DNA of 64,000 nt, from positions 62,001 through 126,000 of the forward strand of contig CALXDH010000002.1 of the NCBI GenBank assembly GCA_944387015.1, in the 5' to 3' direction. Shown here piece by piece: positions 16,548 to 24,870 of this stretch; position 1 is the first letter of the stretch, and every line of letters begins with the position of its first letter. A program made the translations under genes and the position numbers. The notes below the pieces were generated by a model. It made no database searches. It saw only the letters and a program-made list of their open reading frames with translations, and had not been told where the DNA came from. Source of the DNA: an uncultured Oscillospiraceae bacterium (GTDB taxonomy: Bacteria; Bacillota; Clostridia; Oscillospirales; Oscillospiraceae).

Positions 16548-18430
16548 TATTTCATCAGCTCGCACACAAGATCGGTGTAGCCGGAGGGATCGTCCAGGGG
16601 CAATCCCGCGATCAGCAGTGCCTGATCGTAGAGGAGCTGGGCGTACTTCTTGGCCTTCTCCGGATCGGCGGTGACCGCCTGCTCCAGGGCCTGGAAGGCG
16701 GGGTGGTCCACATTCAGCTCCAGGATGCGCTCGGCCTTGATGGCGGAGTCGGGCTGCACGGCCTGGAAATACTTCTCCATCTCGAAGCTCAGTCCCTCGC
16801 CGGCGGTGAGGCACACGGGATGGGACTTGAGCCGGGCGGAGGCCTTGACCTCCTTCACGGCATCGCCCAGGGTCTCCTTGACGAAGTCCAACGCGGCCTT
16901 GTGGGCGTCGGCGGCCTCCTCGGCCTTCTTCTCGGCGCCTTCCTCCAGCTCCTGGTCCAGCACGGAGCGGAACTCCTTGTCCTGATAGCTGTGGAGGATC
17001 TGGGCGCAGAACTCGTCCACCTCCTCGGTGAAGTAAAGGATCTCCGTGCCCTTGTCCTTGAGCAGCTCCGTCTGGGGGAGCTTGTCGATCTTATCCAGGG
17101 ATTCGCCGGCGGCGTAGTAGATATACTTCTGCTCCTCGCCCATCCGGGAGACGTACTCGCCCAGGGTCACCAGCTTCTTCTCCGTGGAGGAGTAGAAGAG
17201 CAGCAGGTCCTGCAGCAGCTCCTTGTGGGCGCCGTACTCGCCGACTGCACCGTACTTGAGCTGGCGGCCGAAGTTCTTCCAGAAGGTCTCATAGGCCTCC
17301 CGGTCGTCCTTGAGCATCTTGGCAAGCTCGCTCTTGATCTTCTTTTCCAGGTTGGCGGCGATGACCTTCAGCTGCCGGTCATGCTGCAGCAGCTCCCGGG
17401 AGATGTTCAGCGACAGGTCGGGGGAGTCCACCACGCCCCGGACAAAGCGGAAATGCTCCGGCAGCAGATCGGCGCACTTGTCCATGATGAGCACGCCGTT
17501 GGAGTAGAGCTGCAATCCCTTTTCGTATTCCTTGGTGTAGTAGTCGAAGGGGGTGGCGCCGGGGATGAACAGCAGCGCCTTGTAGGTGACGGCGCCCTCG
17601 GCGGACACGGCGATCACCCGCTGGGGATCGGCGTAGTCGTGGAACTTGTCCCGGTAGAACTTGTTGTACTCCTCCGGCTTTACATTGGACTTGCGGCGCT
17701 GCCAGATGGGGACCATGGAGTTGAGGGTCTCTTCCTCAGAGTAAGTCTCGTACTCGGGCTTGTCGTCGGGGCTGCCCTCCTTCCGGCGGGTCTTGGAGAC
17801 CTCCATCCGGATGGGGAAGCGGATATAGTCGGAATACTTGCGCACCAGCTCCTGCAATTTCCAGGACTCCAGGAACTCGCCGTACTTCTCATCGTCGGTG
17901 TCGGGCTTGATGTGCATGATGATGTCGGTGCCCACGCCGTCCCGCTCGCACTCGGTGATGGTGTAGCCGTCGGCGCCGGAGGACTGCCACATGTAGGCGG
18001 TGTCGGAGCCGTACTTGCGGGTCACCACGGTGATGTGGTCCGCCACCATGAACGCGGAGTAGAAGCCCACGCCGAACTGGCCGATGACGTCGGTGTCCTT
18101 GGCGTCGTCGCCCACTTCCTGCTTGAAGCGGTAGGAGCCGGAGGAGGCGATGACGCCCAGGTTGTTCTCCAGGTCCTCCTTGTCCATGCCGATGCCGTTG
18201 TCGGACACCGTGAGAAGACGGTTGTCCTTGTCCACTTTCAGCTGGATGCGGAAATCCTTGCGGGTCATGCCCACCGCCTCGTCCGTCAGGGCCTGGTAGC
18301 ACAGCTTGTCACAGGCGTCGCTGGCGTTGGAGATGATCTCCCGCAGGAAAATTTCCTTGTGGGTGTAGATGGAATTGATCATCAGATCCAGCAAGCGCTT
18401 GGATTCCGCCTTGAATTGTTTCTTTGCCAT
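16547..18430 (-). CDS. htpG: Molecular chaperone HtpG (Hsp90)
   Basis: A 627-residue Hsp90. The N-terminal ATPase domain shows the family signature YTHKEIFLREIISNASDACDK, DNGIGM and GQFGVGFYSAFMV; the middle and C-terminal dimerisation domains are complete. It is a cytosolic ATP-dependent chaperone. AAAGGAAGTGCATC precedes ATG 18430. No CIRCE element is visible upstream, so control by HrcA is not supported. It is monocistronic between two divergent or convergent neighbours. Confidence 0.97.
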   Translation of the reverse strand: MAKKQFKAESKRLLDLMINSIYTHKEIFLREIISNASDACDKLCYQALTDEAVGMTRKDFRIQLKVDKDNRLLTVSDNGIGMDKEDLENNLGVIASSGSYRFKQEVGDDAKDTDVIGQFGVGFYSAFMVADHITVVTRKYGSDTAYMWQSSGADGYTITECERDGVGTDIIMHIKPDTDDEKYGEFLESWKLQELVRKYSDYIRFPIRMEVSKTRRKEGSPDDKPEYETYSEEETLNSMVPIWQRRKSNVKPEEYNKFYRDKFHDYADPQRVIAVSAEGAVTYKALLFIPGATPFDYYTKEYEKGLQLYSNGVLIMDKCADLLPEHFRFVRGVVDSPDLSLNISRELLQHDRQLKVIAANLEKKIKSELAKMLKDDREAYETFWKNFGRQLKYGAVGEYGAHKELLQDLLLFYSSTEKKLVTLGEYVSRMGEEQKYIYYAAGESLDKIDKLPQTELLKDKGTEILYFTEEVDEFCAQILHSYQDKEFRSVLDQELEEGAEKKAEEAADAHKAALDFVKETLGDAVKEVKASARLKSHPVCLTAGEGLSFEMEKYFQAVQPDSAIKAERILELNVDHPAFQALEQAVTADPEKAKKYAQLLYDQALLIAGLPLDDPSGYTDLVCELMK

Positions 18431-18532
18431 GGATGATGCACTTCCTTTGTTTATTTTTTATCACAACTTCAAAATATACCACACCGACCGCTGTAAATAA
18501 ATGACCAATTTGTAAATTCAACGGGGAAATGG

Positions 18533-18561
18533 TTGTCTGAACGGTACTTTGCGAGTACAAT
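18533..18561 (+). promoter_or_regulatory. Sigma-A promoter
   Basis: TTGTCT (18533-18538), 17-bp spacer, TACAAT (18556-18561), upstream of the zinc-ribbon membrane protein gene. Confidence 0.7.
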
Positions 18562-18615
18562 AATTGAAAATGAAATGAGGCGGCCGACTGCCGCCGGAGA
18601 AGGAGTCCTGGAGCG

Positions 18616-19050
18616 ATGGGTGTATTGTATAAGTGCAAAATGGCACTGCAGCGGCTGATGTACGGCCGCAATGGCTCTGACCAGCTGGGACGGGCCGCCA
18701 TCGTGGCGGCGCTGGTGCTGGACGTGGTGTCCATGTTCGTGATTCGAAATCGGCATCTGCAGCTGGTGGGGATCTTGCTTTACTGGGTGGCCATGGCGCT
18801 GCTGCTCTATGCCATTTTCCGGGCGTTTTCCAAGAACCTCTACAAGCGGCGGGAGGAGAACAGCAAGTTCCTCCAGTGGACCTGGAAGGTGAAAAACGGC
18901 CGGTCTGCCGCCAAGGCCCGCCACGCCGACACTGCCCACAAGTATTTTACCTGCAAAAACTGCAAGACCATTTGCCGGGTGCCGGTGGGGAAGGGAAAGG
19001 TCATCATCACCTGCCCCAAGTGCGGCGCTCAGATCCACGGAAAAACCTGA
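18616..19050 (+). CDS. Small membrane protein with C-terminal zinc ribbon
   Basis: A 144-residue protein with two predicted transmembrane helices (about residues 27-44 and 50-68), a basic linker (KNLYKRREE) and a C-terminal zinc ribbon with Cys113-x2-Cys116 and Cys133-x2-Cys136. The ribbon would face the cytosol if the short hairpin is inserted in the usual positive-inside way. No function can be assigned. AAGGAG precedes ATG 18616; it has its own promoter and terminator. Confidence 0.8.
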   Translation: MGVLYKCKMALQRLMYGRNGSDQLGRAAIVAALVLDVVSMFVIRNRHLQLVGILLYWVAMALLLYAIFRAFSKNLYKRREENSKFLQWTWKVKNGRSAAKARHADTAHKYFTCKNCKTICRVPVGKGKVIITCPKCGAQIHGKT

Positions 19051-19054
19051 CACG

Positions 19055-19085
19055 GCGGGGACGCCCAGGCGTCCCCGCTCTTTTT
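19055..19085 (+). terminator. Rho-independent terminator
   Basis: A perfect 10-bp stem GCGGGGACGC/GCGTCCCCGC with a 4-nt loop and a following TCTTTTTTG run. Confidence 0.9.
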
Positions 19086-19102
19086 TGAAAAGGAGCGATC
19101 AC

Positions 19103-19669
19103 ATGGGGATTCGGTTTGCCGCGGAAGCGGACGCGCCGGCACTGCTGGCCATTTACGCCCAGTATATTGAAACGGGGATCACCTTTGAATATGAGCTGCC
19201 CTCCCGGGAGGAATTTGCCCGGCGCATCCGGGAGTTCGGAGGGACCTATCCCTATCTGGTCTGGGAGGAGGACGGACGGATCGTGGGCTATGCCTACGCC
19301 CACCGGCAGGCGGAGCGGGCGGCCTACCAGTGGAACGCGGAGCTTTCCGTCTACCTGGACCGGAACCACACCGGCACCGGCCTGGGGCGCCGGCTGTACA
19401 CCGCGCTGATGGCGCTGCTGCGGCTCCAGGGGGTGCGGACGGTGTACGCCCTGGTGACGCTGCCCAACGAGAAGAGCGAAGGCCTGCACCGGAGCATGGG
19501 CTTCCGCCTGATGGGCGTCCAGCGCAGCACCGGCTATAAGGACGGGGCCTGGCGGGATGTGGCCTGGTTCGAGCTGCCCATTGCCCCGTACGATCAGGAC
19601 CCTGCCCCGTTGTGTCCGCTGCCCCAGGTGCCGCCGGAGCAGGTGGCGGCGGTGCTGCGGCAGGCATGA
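19103..19669 (+). CDS. GNAT N-acetyltransferase, phosphinothricin-acetyltransferase-like
   Basis: A 188-residue GNAT protein. The order GITFEYELPS near residue 27, then ELSVYLDRNHTGTGLGRRLYTALM (about 82-105, motif A) and GFRLMGVQRSTGYKDGAWRDVAWFEL near the C-terminus match the Pat/Bar/YncA group, which acetylates phosphinothricin, methionine sulfoximine or related amines. The real substrate is unknown. AAAAGGAGCGATCAC precedes ATG 19103; an upstream in-frame ATG at 19085 overlaps the ribosome site. The gene lies directly after the preceding terminator. Confidence 0.88.
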   Translation: MGIRFAAEADAPALLAIYAQYIETGITFEYELPSREEFARRIREFGGTYPYLVWEEDGRIVGYAYAHRQAERAAYQWNAELSVYLDRNHTGTGLGRRLYTALMALLRLQGVRTVYALVTLPNEKSEGLHRSMGFRLMGVQRSTGYKDGAWRDVAWFELPIAPYDQDPAPLCPLPQVPPEQVAAVLRQA

Positions 19670-19759
19670 GGGGGGAGAGCCCGGGAGCATACGGGAAAAA
19701 GGCGGGAGCGGAGAACTGCCGGTTCCGGTGTGCTTTGCGCATTTCAACAAAGAACAAAA

Positions 19760-19789
19760 AGGAGGAGCCGTTAGGCTCCTCCTTTATTA
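19760..19789. terminator. Bidirectional terminator
   Basis: AGGAGGAGCC/GGCTCCTCCT stem with GTTA loop between the convergent GNAT and aminotransferase genes. Confidence 0.85.
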
Positions 19790-19807
19790 TAATGGGGAAT
19801 ATGGCGC

Positions 19808-20884
19808 TCAGCCCTGGCAGACGGGAACCATCCAGCCCTTGGTGTCGGGGATCTTGCCCCACTGGATGCCGGTCATGGTGTCGTAGAGCTTCTGGGTGAT
19901 CTCGCCGATCTTGCCGTCGCTGATAAAGACCTTGTCGCCCTTCCAGTCCAGCTCCTTGACGGGGGAGACCACGGCGGCGGTGCCGCAGCCGAAGACCTCT
20001 TCCAGCTTGCCCTCGTGGCCGGCCTTCATCACGTCGGCGATGGCCAGGCGGTCTTCCACCACCTCATAGCCCCAGTCCTTGAGCAGCTCGATGCAGCTGC
20101 GGCGGGTGACGCCGGGCAGAACGGTGCCGGTGCAGGGAGCGGTGTGGATCTTGCCGTCGATCTTGAACATGATGTTCATGCTGCCGACTTCTTCCACGTA
20201 CTTCTTCTCCACGCCGTCCAGCCACAGAACCTGGGCAAAGCCCTGCTCCTCGGCCATCTCGCCGGCCTTGATGGAGGCGGCGTAGTTGCCGCCGCACTTG
20301 GCAAAGCCCGTCAGGCCGGGGGCAGCACGGATGTACTCGTCTTCCACGTAGATGCGCACGGGGTTGATGCCCTCGGCGTAGTAGGCGCCGGAGGGAGCGC
20401 AGATGATGCAGAAGACGTACTTGCGGCTGGCGTGGACGCCCAGGCCCACATCAGCGGCAAAGGTGAAGGGACGGATGTACAAAGAGGCGCCCTCGGAATG
20501 GGGGACCCAGTCCTTCTCCACTTCCACCAGGGCCTTGACAGCCTGGATGAAGTCCTCCACAGGCAGCGGGGGGATGCACAGACGCTCAGAGGAGTCTTGA
20601 TACCGCTTGGCGTTGCAGTCCGGGCGGAACAGCTGGATCTTGCCATCGGCAGTGCGGTAGGCCTTCATGCCCTCAAAGATCTCCTGGGCATAGTGCAGCA
20701 CCACGCAGGCGGGGTCCATCTGGAACGGCGCATAGGGGACAATGCGGGCGTCATGCCAGCCCTGGCCGGCGTCGTATTCCATGACGAACATGTGGTCGGT
20801 GAAGATCTTACCAAAGCCCAGCTTGCTCTCATCGGTAGGCTTGGCCTTCGGGGTGGTCGTCTTTGTGATTTTGATATCCAGCAT
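19808..20884 (-). CDS. ilvE: Branched-chain-amino-acid aminotransferase
   Basis: A 358-residue class IV (fold IV) PLP aminotransferase of the BCAT group that interconverts Leu, Ile and Val with their 2-oxoacids using glutamate/2-oxoglutarate. PLP-binding Lys lies in NYAASIKAGEMAE and the family signature runs through EEVGSMNIMFKIDGKIHTAP and GTVLPGVTRRSCIEL. GGGAG stands 9 nt before ATG 20884. A T-box leader lies directly upstream, so expression answers to tRNA charging. The neighbouring 2-oxoacid:ferredoxin oxidoreductase would use the oxoacids it produces, which suggests a role in branched-chain amino acid fermentation as well as synthesis. Confidence 0.94.
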   Translation of the reverse strand: MLDIKITKTTTPKAKPTDESKLGFGKIFTDHMFVMEYDAGQGWHDARIVPYAPFQMDPACVVLHYAQEIFEGMKAYRTADGKIQLFRPDCNAKRYQDSSERLCIPPLPVEDFIQAVKALVEVEKDWVPHSEGASLYIRPFTFAADVGLGVHASRKYVFCIICAPSGAYYAEGINPVRIYVEDEYIRAAPGLTGFAKCGGNYAASIKAGEMAEEQGFAQVLWLDGVEKKYVEEVGSMNIMFKIDGKIHTAPCTGTVLPGVTRRSCIELLKDWGYEVVEDRLAIADVMKAGHEGKLEEVFGCGTAAVVSPVKELDWKGDKVFISDGKIGEITQKLYDTMTGIQWGKIPDTKGWMVPVCQG

Positions 20885-20935
20885 GTCAAAACGCTCCCTT
20901 TTTCTCAAATTTTGAAGTTTTTCGTCGGGATAAAA

Positions 20936-21222
20936 CAAAAAGACTTTCGCATCGTCCCGGATGTCCGGGAGAGGCGAAAGTCAAACTTCCGTGGTACCAC
21001 TCTCATTGCCGCCGGAAAGGCAGCCACTCAAAGCCCCGGTATCGGAGGGCAACACCGGCGCGGCTTACTGAAGGAACTCCCTGTTCCGCCGCGCTGCTCC
21101 CGGGTGAGACCTGCAAAGCGCCCCCTGCTGCCTCGCACCGGCCGGCAGCTCTCTGAAGGGAGAAGATCCATCCTTGCGGTATGTCCCGTTCATTGCGTGA
21201 TGACGTATTCGCCATGTCGTTA
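20936..21222 (-). ncRNA. T-box leader upstream of ilvE
   Basis: The antiterminator T-box GTGGTACCACGG is at 21000-20989 (minus), followed by a terminator stem GACTTTCGC/GCGAAAGTC (20980s with 20942-20950) and a T run (20941-20936). The leader begins near 21222, just after the promoter. T-box RNAs read uncharged tRNA; I could not place the specifier codon with confidence. Given the gene, a branched-chain amino acid is expected. Confidence 0.9.
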
Positions 21223-21227
21223 TTTCA

Positions 21228-21256
21228 TTTATACGCTGACGGTGGTGCAAAGTCAA
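21228..21256 (-). promoter_or_regulatory. Sigma-A promoter of the ilvE T-box transcript
   Basis: On the minus strand TTGACT (21256-21251), 17-bp spacer, TATAAA (21233-21228). Confidence 0.82.
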
Positions 21257-21350
21257 TCGGTAAAATGCACAGAAAGAGCGCCCGGACGGAAGGAAAAGGG
21301 GCCGGCGGGAGATCCTGCCGGCCCCCTTGGTTCTCAGGAAACGCGCCTGC

Positions 21351-21887
21351 TTACTGGATGCAGGCCATACCGCGGCGGAAAGCATCAATGTTCAGGGGGA
21401 TGAACTTGGCCTTGGGACCGGCGAACATCTCCTGGATCATGGCCTCGATGGTCTCGGGCTTGAGGATCTTGGTGCCGGCCACATAGGCACCCAGCATCAC
21501 CATGTTGGACACCTTGGCGTTGCCGACTTCCTCGGCAATGGTGTTGCAGGGGATGTAGTAAGCGGTCAGATCCGGGCGGGAGACCTTGTCGGTGACCACG
21601 TCGCTGTTGATGAACACGCAGCCGCCGGAGATGACGCCTGCCTCAAACTTGGACAGGGAGGGCTCGTTGAGGGCGATCAGCTCCGTGGGGTGGGCAAACA
21701 CGGGGGAGCCCACCGGCTTGTCGGAGAGGACCACAGAGCAGTTGGCGGTGCCGCCCCGCATCTCCGGGCCGTAGGAAGGAGCCCAGGTGACGTTCAGGCC
21801 TTCGGCCATGCCGGCCTCTGCCAGGTTTTTGCCGATGGCAAGTCCGCCCTGGCCGCCGAAACCGGAAATGATGATCTCTTTTTTCAT
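21351..21887 (-). CDS. 2-oxoacid:ferredoxin oxidoreductase, gamma subunit
   Basis: A 178-residue gamma subunit of the four-subunit 2-oxoacid:acceptor oxidoreductase family. It begins IIISGFGGQGGLAIGKNLAEAG, the standard start of this subunit, with RGGTANCSVVLSD further in. It carries no cofactor but is part of the catalytic complex. GAGGTGAAGTAAG precedes ATG 21887, 1 bp after the beta stop. It is the last gene of the operon. Confidence 0.92.
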   Translation of the reverse strand: MKKEIIISGFGGQGGLAIGKNLAEAGMAEGLNVTWAPSYGPEMRGGTANCSVVLSDKPVGSPVFAHPTELIALNEPSLSKFEAGVISGGCVFINSDVVTDKVSRPDLTAYYIPCNTIAEEVGNAKVSNMVMLGAYVAGTKILKPETIEAMIQEMFAGPKAKFIPLNIDAFRRGMACIQ

Positions 21888-21888
21888 C

Positions 21889-22647
21889 TTACTTCACCTC
21901 CGCGTTTTCCGGTGCGACTTCCTTGATGACCCCCAGGGGATAGTAGGGGATCATGTTGTCCTTGAGCCAATCCACAGCCTTCAGCGGCGTCATGCCCCAG
22001 TTGGTGGGGCAGGTGGACAGGACCTCAATGAAGGTGAAGCCTTCGCCGTTCATCTGCTTCTGGAAGGCCTTCTTGATGGCCTTCTTGGCCTTGTTGATGT
22101 TGGCGATGTCGGTGACGCAGACCCGCTCGGCATAGACGCAGCCGTCCAGGGTGGAGAGCATCTCCGCCATGCGGATAGGCATACCGGCCTGCTCCTTGGT
22201 ACGGCCGGTCTGGCAGGTGGTGGCCTTCTGGCCGATCAGGGTGGTGGGGGCCATCTGGCCGCCGGTCATGCCGTAAATGGCGTTGTTGACGAAAATGGTG
22301 GTGAACTTCTCACCGCGCATGGCGGCGTGGACGATCTCCGCGGCGCCGATGGACGCCAGGTCGCCGTCGCCCTGATAGGTGAACACCGCCTGATGGGGAT
22401 GGGTGCGCTTGATGCCGGTAGCCACAGCGGGCGCACGGCCGTGGGCGGCCTCCTGCATGTCGCAGTTGAAGTACTTATAGGCGAAGACGGAGCAGCCCAC
22501 GGGGCACACGCCGATGGCGTCGTCCAGCAGTCCCAGCTCCACCAGGGATTCCGCCACCAGCTTGTGGATGATGCCGTGGTTGCAGCCGGGGCAGTAATGC
22601 AGCTCGACGTCCGTCAGGCCCTTGGATTTCTCATATACGATTGCCAT
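21889..22647 (-). CDS. 2-oxoacid:ferredoxin oxidoreductase, TPP-binding beta subunit
   Basis: A 252-residue thiamine-diphosphate-binding subunit. The N-terminal HYCPGCNHGIIHKL and the TPP/Mg motif region GDGDLASIG...NNAIYGMTGGQ are visible. It decarboxylates the 2-oxoacid and passes electrons to the ferredoxin subunit, forming the acyl-CoA. ATG 22647 overlaps nothing and follows the alpha stop by 1 bp. Confidence 0.94.
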   Translation of the reverse strand: MAIVYEKSKGLTDVELHYCPGCNHGIIHKLVAESLVELGLLDDAIGVCPVGCSVFAYKYFNCDMQEAAHGRAPAVATGIKRTHPHQAVFTYQGDGDLASIGAAEIVHAAMRGEKFTTIFVNNAIYGMTGGQMAPTTLIGQKATTCQTGRTKEQAGMPIRMAEMLSTLDGCVYAERVCVTDIANINKAKKAIKKAFQKQMNGEGFTFIEVLSTCPTNWGMTPLKAVDWLKDNMIPYYPLGVIKEVAPENAEVK

Positions 22648-22648
22648 G

Positions 22649-23719
22649 TCACTTGACCTCCTTCAAGGCCTTCTTGGCCGCTTCTACCATCTCTTCCACG
22701 GTGGGCATCACGCCGCCAGCGTGACCCAGGTAATGGACGGGCTTTCTGCCCTCCACTGCCAGGCGGACATCGTCGATCATCTGGCCGGTGGAGCTCATCT
22801 CCACGTCCACAAAGGCCTTCACATGATCGGACTTGGCCAGCTTGCGCAGCGCCTCCTCCGGGAAGGGCCACAGCGTGATGGGACGGAACAGGCCCACCTT
22901 CAGCCCCTCGGAGCGCAGGGTCTCGATGGCGGTCAGAGCGATTCGGGCGGGCGTGCCGTAGGCGGTGATGACGACCTCGGCGTCGTCACAGTCCGTCTCG
23001 GACCAACGCACCTCGTTTTTCTCCATAGCGGCGTACTTCTCGGCCAGATGGTCGTTGTGACGGTCGCACTCTTCGGGATCCATGTACAGGGAGTTGATGA
23101 TGTTGTTGTGGTCGCGGTCCTTCCGGCCGGTGGTGGCCCAATCCTTGGGAGCCAGATCCCGCTTGGGGACCTCATGCCACTCGATGGGCTCCATCATCTG
23201 GCCGATCAGGCCGTCCATGACCACCATGACGGGGTTGCGGTACTGGTCGGCGATGTCAAAGGCCTCCTGGACATAATCCACAGCCTCCTGCACGTTGGAG
23301 GGGGAGAGGACCAGCGTCCGGTAGTCGCCGTTGCCGCCGCCGCGGGTGGCCTGATAATAGTCGCCCTGGCCCGGCTGGATGGTGCCCAGGCCCGGACCGC
23401 CGCGCATGCAGTTGACAATGACGCAGGGCAGCTCGGCGCCGGCGATGTAGGAGATGCCCTCCTGCTTCAGGCTGATGCCGGGGGAGGAAGAGGAGGTCAT
23501 GGCGCGCATACCGGCACCGGCAGCGCCGTAGACCATGTTGATGGCCGCGACCTCAGACTCAGACTGGACGAACACGCCGCCGGCCTTGGGCAGGTGTGCG
23601 GACATGTATTCGGGGACCTCGCTCTGCGGGGTGATGGGATAGCCAAAGAAACAGTCACAGCCGGCGCGGATAGCCGCCTCGGCGATGGCTTCATTACCTT
23701 TCCAAAGTTCCTTTTCCAC
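22649..23719 (-). CDS. vorB: 2-oxoacid:ferredoxin oxidoreductase, alpha subunit (VorB-like)
   Basis: A 356-residue alpha subunit beginning MEKELWKGNEAIAEAAIRAG, followed by CDCFFGYPITPQSEVPEYMS, the usual start of proteins named 3-methyl-2-oxobutanoate dehydrogenase subunit VorB. Contains the SSSSPGISLKQEG segment of the pyrimidine-binding domain. With beta, gamma and ferredoxin subunits it would oxidise branched-chain 2-oxoacids to acyl-CoA with CoA and reduced ferredoxin as products. 2-Oxoglutarate (Kor) remains a possible substrate, since the two groups are close; ilvE next door favours the branched-chain reading. Confidence 0.88.
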   Translation of the reverse strand: MEKELWKGNEAIAEAAIRAGCDCFFGYPITPQSEVPEYMSAHLPKAGGVFVQSESEVAAINMVYGAAGAGMRAMTSSSSPGISLKQEGISYIAGAELPCVIVNCMRGGPGLGTIQPGQGDYYQATRGGGNGDYRTLVLSPSNVQEAVDYVQEAFDIADQYRNPVMVVMDGLIGQMMEPIEWHEVPKRDLAPKDWATTGRKDRDHNNIINSLYMDPEECDRHNDHLAEKYAAMEKNEVRWSETDCDDAEVVITAYGTPARIALTAIETLRSEGLKVGLFRPITLWPFPEEALRKLAKSDHVKAFVDVEMSSTGQMIDDVRLAVEGRKPVHYLGHAGGVMPTVEEMVEAAKKALKEVK

Positions 23720-23738
23720 GGTTGATGACCTCCTTGCT

Positions 23739-23951
23739 TCAGAATTTCTCCACGGTGATGATGGAATCCGGGCAGATCTTCGCGCAGCTGGCGCAGGCGA
23801 TGCACTGGGTGATGTCCGTCACATGGGCGGGATGATACCCCTTGCGGTTGATGACGGTCTGATCGATGGCGACGATGTGCTTGGGGCACACAGTGGTGCA
23901 CAGCTCACAGCCTTTGCACCGGTCGGAGTTGAACGTTACCTTGGCAGTCAT
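23739..23951 (-). CDS. 2x[4Fe-4S] ferredoxin subunit of 2-oxoacid oxidoreductase
   Basis: A 70-residue ferredoxin-type protein with two CxxCxxCxxxCP motifs (RCKGCELCTTVCPKHI and CIACASCAKICPDSI). It is the delta subunit that carries electrons from the TPP subunit to soluble ferredoxin. It sits 19 bp ahead of the alpha subunit gene with AGGAGG ahead of each, within one operon. Confidence 0.94.
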   Translation of the reverse strand: MTAKVTFNSDRCKGCELCTTVCPKHIVAIDQTVINRKGYHPAHVTDITQCIACASCAKICPDSIITVEKF

Positions 23952-23987
23952 GATGGAATACTCCTCCTTTCCCCTGTTGCCTGTGGG

Positions 23988-24671
23988 TCAAAGCTCCCAC
24001 GGCTTTTTCATTTTTATGGTGATTGGGAACACAGGTTCCCGCAGATCCCTAAGATGGTCGGCGAAGCGCTCCTCCGCCACGTGGCACAAAACCGGAATGC
24101 CGGTCTCCTCACTGACACGCTCCGCCAGGTCGGCTCCCTTGCGGATCTCATGCTCTGTGGTCTCGCCGCAAAGGTGGGTGTTGTTCACGATGCCTCCGCA
24201 GGTAAGGCCGGTAGTGGCCTCGATGGCCCGCAGATAGGCAATGGCGTTCTCAGGTTCCCGGACCTCCGGACGGTTGGCGTTGAGCACGTAGACCAGCTGA
24301 TGATCCTCCTGGAGGATCTTGGGCCGGAACCGGGCCAGCACCCGGGCGCCCACCGGGTCGCCGCCGATGTCCAGAACGCCCCGGACATCCCGGTTCTCCA
24401 GAATGGTGAGGACCTCTGCCGGCAGTGCGGGGACATCCGCGTCGGAACAGGCCTGGGAGGAACAGATCAGCCGGATCCCGGCATCCTCCAGCAGGGCCTT
24501 CCGCTCCCGGGAACGGAAGTAGGGGTTCACGATGTCCAGATCAGCCATCATGACCTGTTCGCCCTCGTCGGCCAGCGCCAGAGCCAGATTTACGGAGAAC
24601 TCGGTCTTGCCGGTGCCGTAGTGGCCGGTGACGATGGTCAGGCGATGGCTGCAAATCTCTTTGGCAGTCAA
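23988..24671 (-). CDS. P-loop ATP-binding protein of the oxoacid oxidoreductase operon
   Basis: A 227-residue protein starting at TTG 24671, the only start with a G-rich ribosome site (GAAGGGGGG) ahead. Walker A is VTGHYGTGKTEFS (about residues 12-24), followed by MMADLDIVNPYFRSRE, a switch-like motif of the SIMIBI/ParA-like P-loop class. The remainder, including LDIGGDPVGARVLARF and VVNNTHLCGETT, looks like a complete small NTPase. It is the first gene of the operon, 36 bp before the ferredoxin. A role in maturation or metal or cluster loading of the enzyme would fit but is inference. Confidence 0.82.
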   Translation of the reverse strand: MTAKEICSHRLTIVTGHYGTGKTEFSVNLALALADEGEQVMMADLDIVNPYFRSRERKALLEDAGIRLICSSQACSDADVPALPAEVLTILENRDVRGVLDIGGDPVGARVLARFRPKILQEDHQLVYVLNANRPEVREPENAIAYLRAIEATTGLTCGGIVNNTHLCGETTEHEIRKGADLAERVSEETGIPVLCHVAEERFADHLRDLREPVFPITIKMKKPWEL

Positions 24672-24741
24672 AAAAGTGTGCCCCCCTTCAAAAAAGTAAA
24701 AAATAGTTGTTGTATTATTTCTGATTCTGTTGTATGATGTC

Positions 24742-24770
24742 ATTGTACTCCAAAAGGTATATGATGTCAA
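24742..24770 (-). promoter_or_regulatory. Sigma-A promoter of the oxoacid oxidoreductase operon
   Basis: On the minus strand TTGACA (24770-24765), 17-bp spacer, TACAAT (24747-24742). The decamer TGACATCATA occurs twice as a direct repeat, once overlapping the -35 box (24769-24760) and once just after the -10 box (24742-24733), a likely operator for the divergent FadR-type regulator. Confidence 0.82.
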
Positions 24771-24870
24771 GAGCGTTCTTGAAACAGCGGCACAGGAGCG
24801 GCAGGGATATGACGGGGTGCAGCATGTGCCGGCAGGCAGAACGGGCGGCCTGGATAGAAGGAGGCAGTTT

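Noticed and set aside
16547-18436. Plus-strand frames opposite htpG
   Set aside because: Shadow of Hsp90 codons; low-complexity Leu/Gly/Val/His composition.
18431-18615. CIRCE/HrcA site upstream of htpG
   Set aside because: No TTAGCACTC/GAGTGCTAA pair is present in the region.
21003-21230. Short open frames inside the ilvE leader
   Set aside because: They overlap a clear T-box RNA and have no ribosome site.
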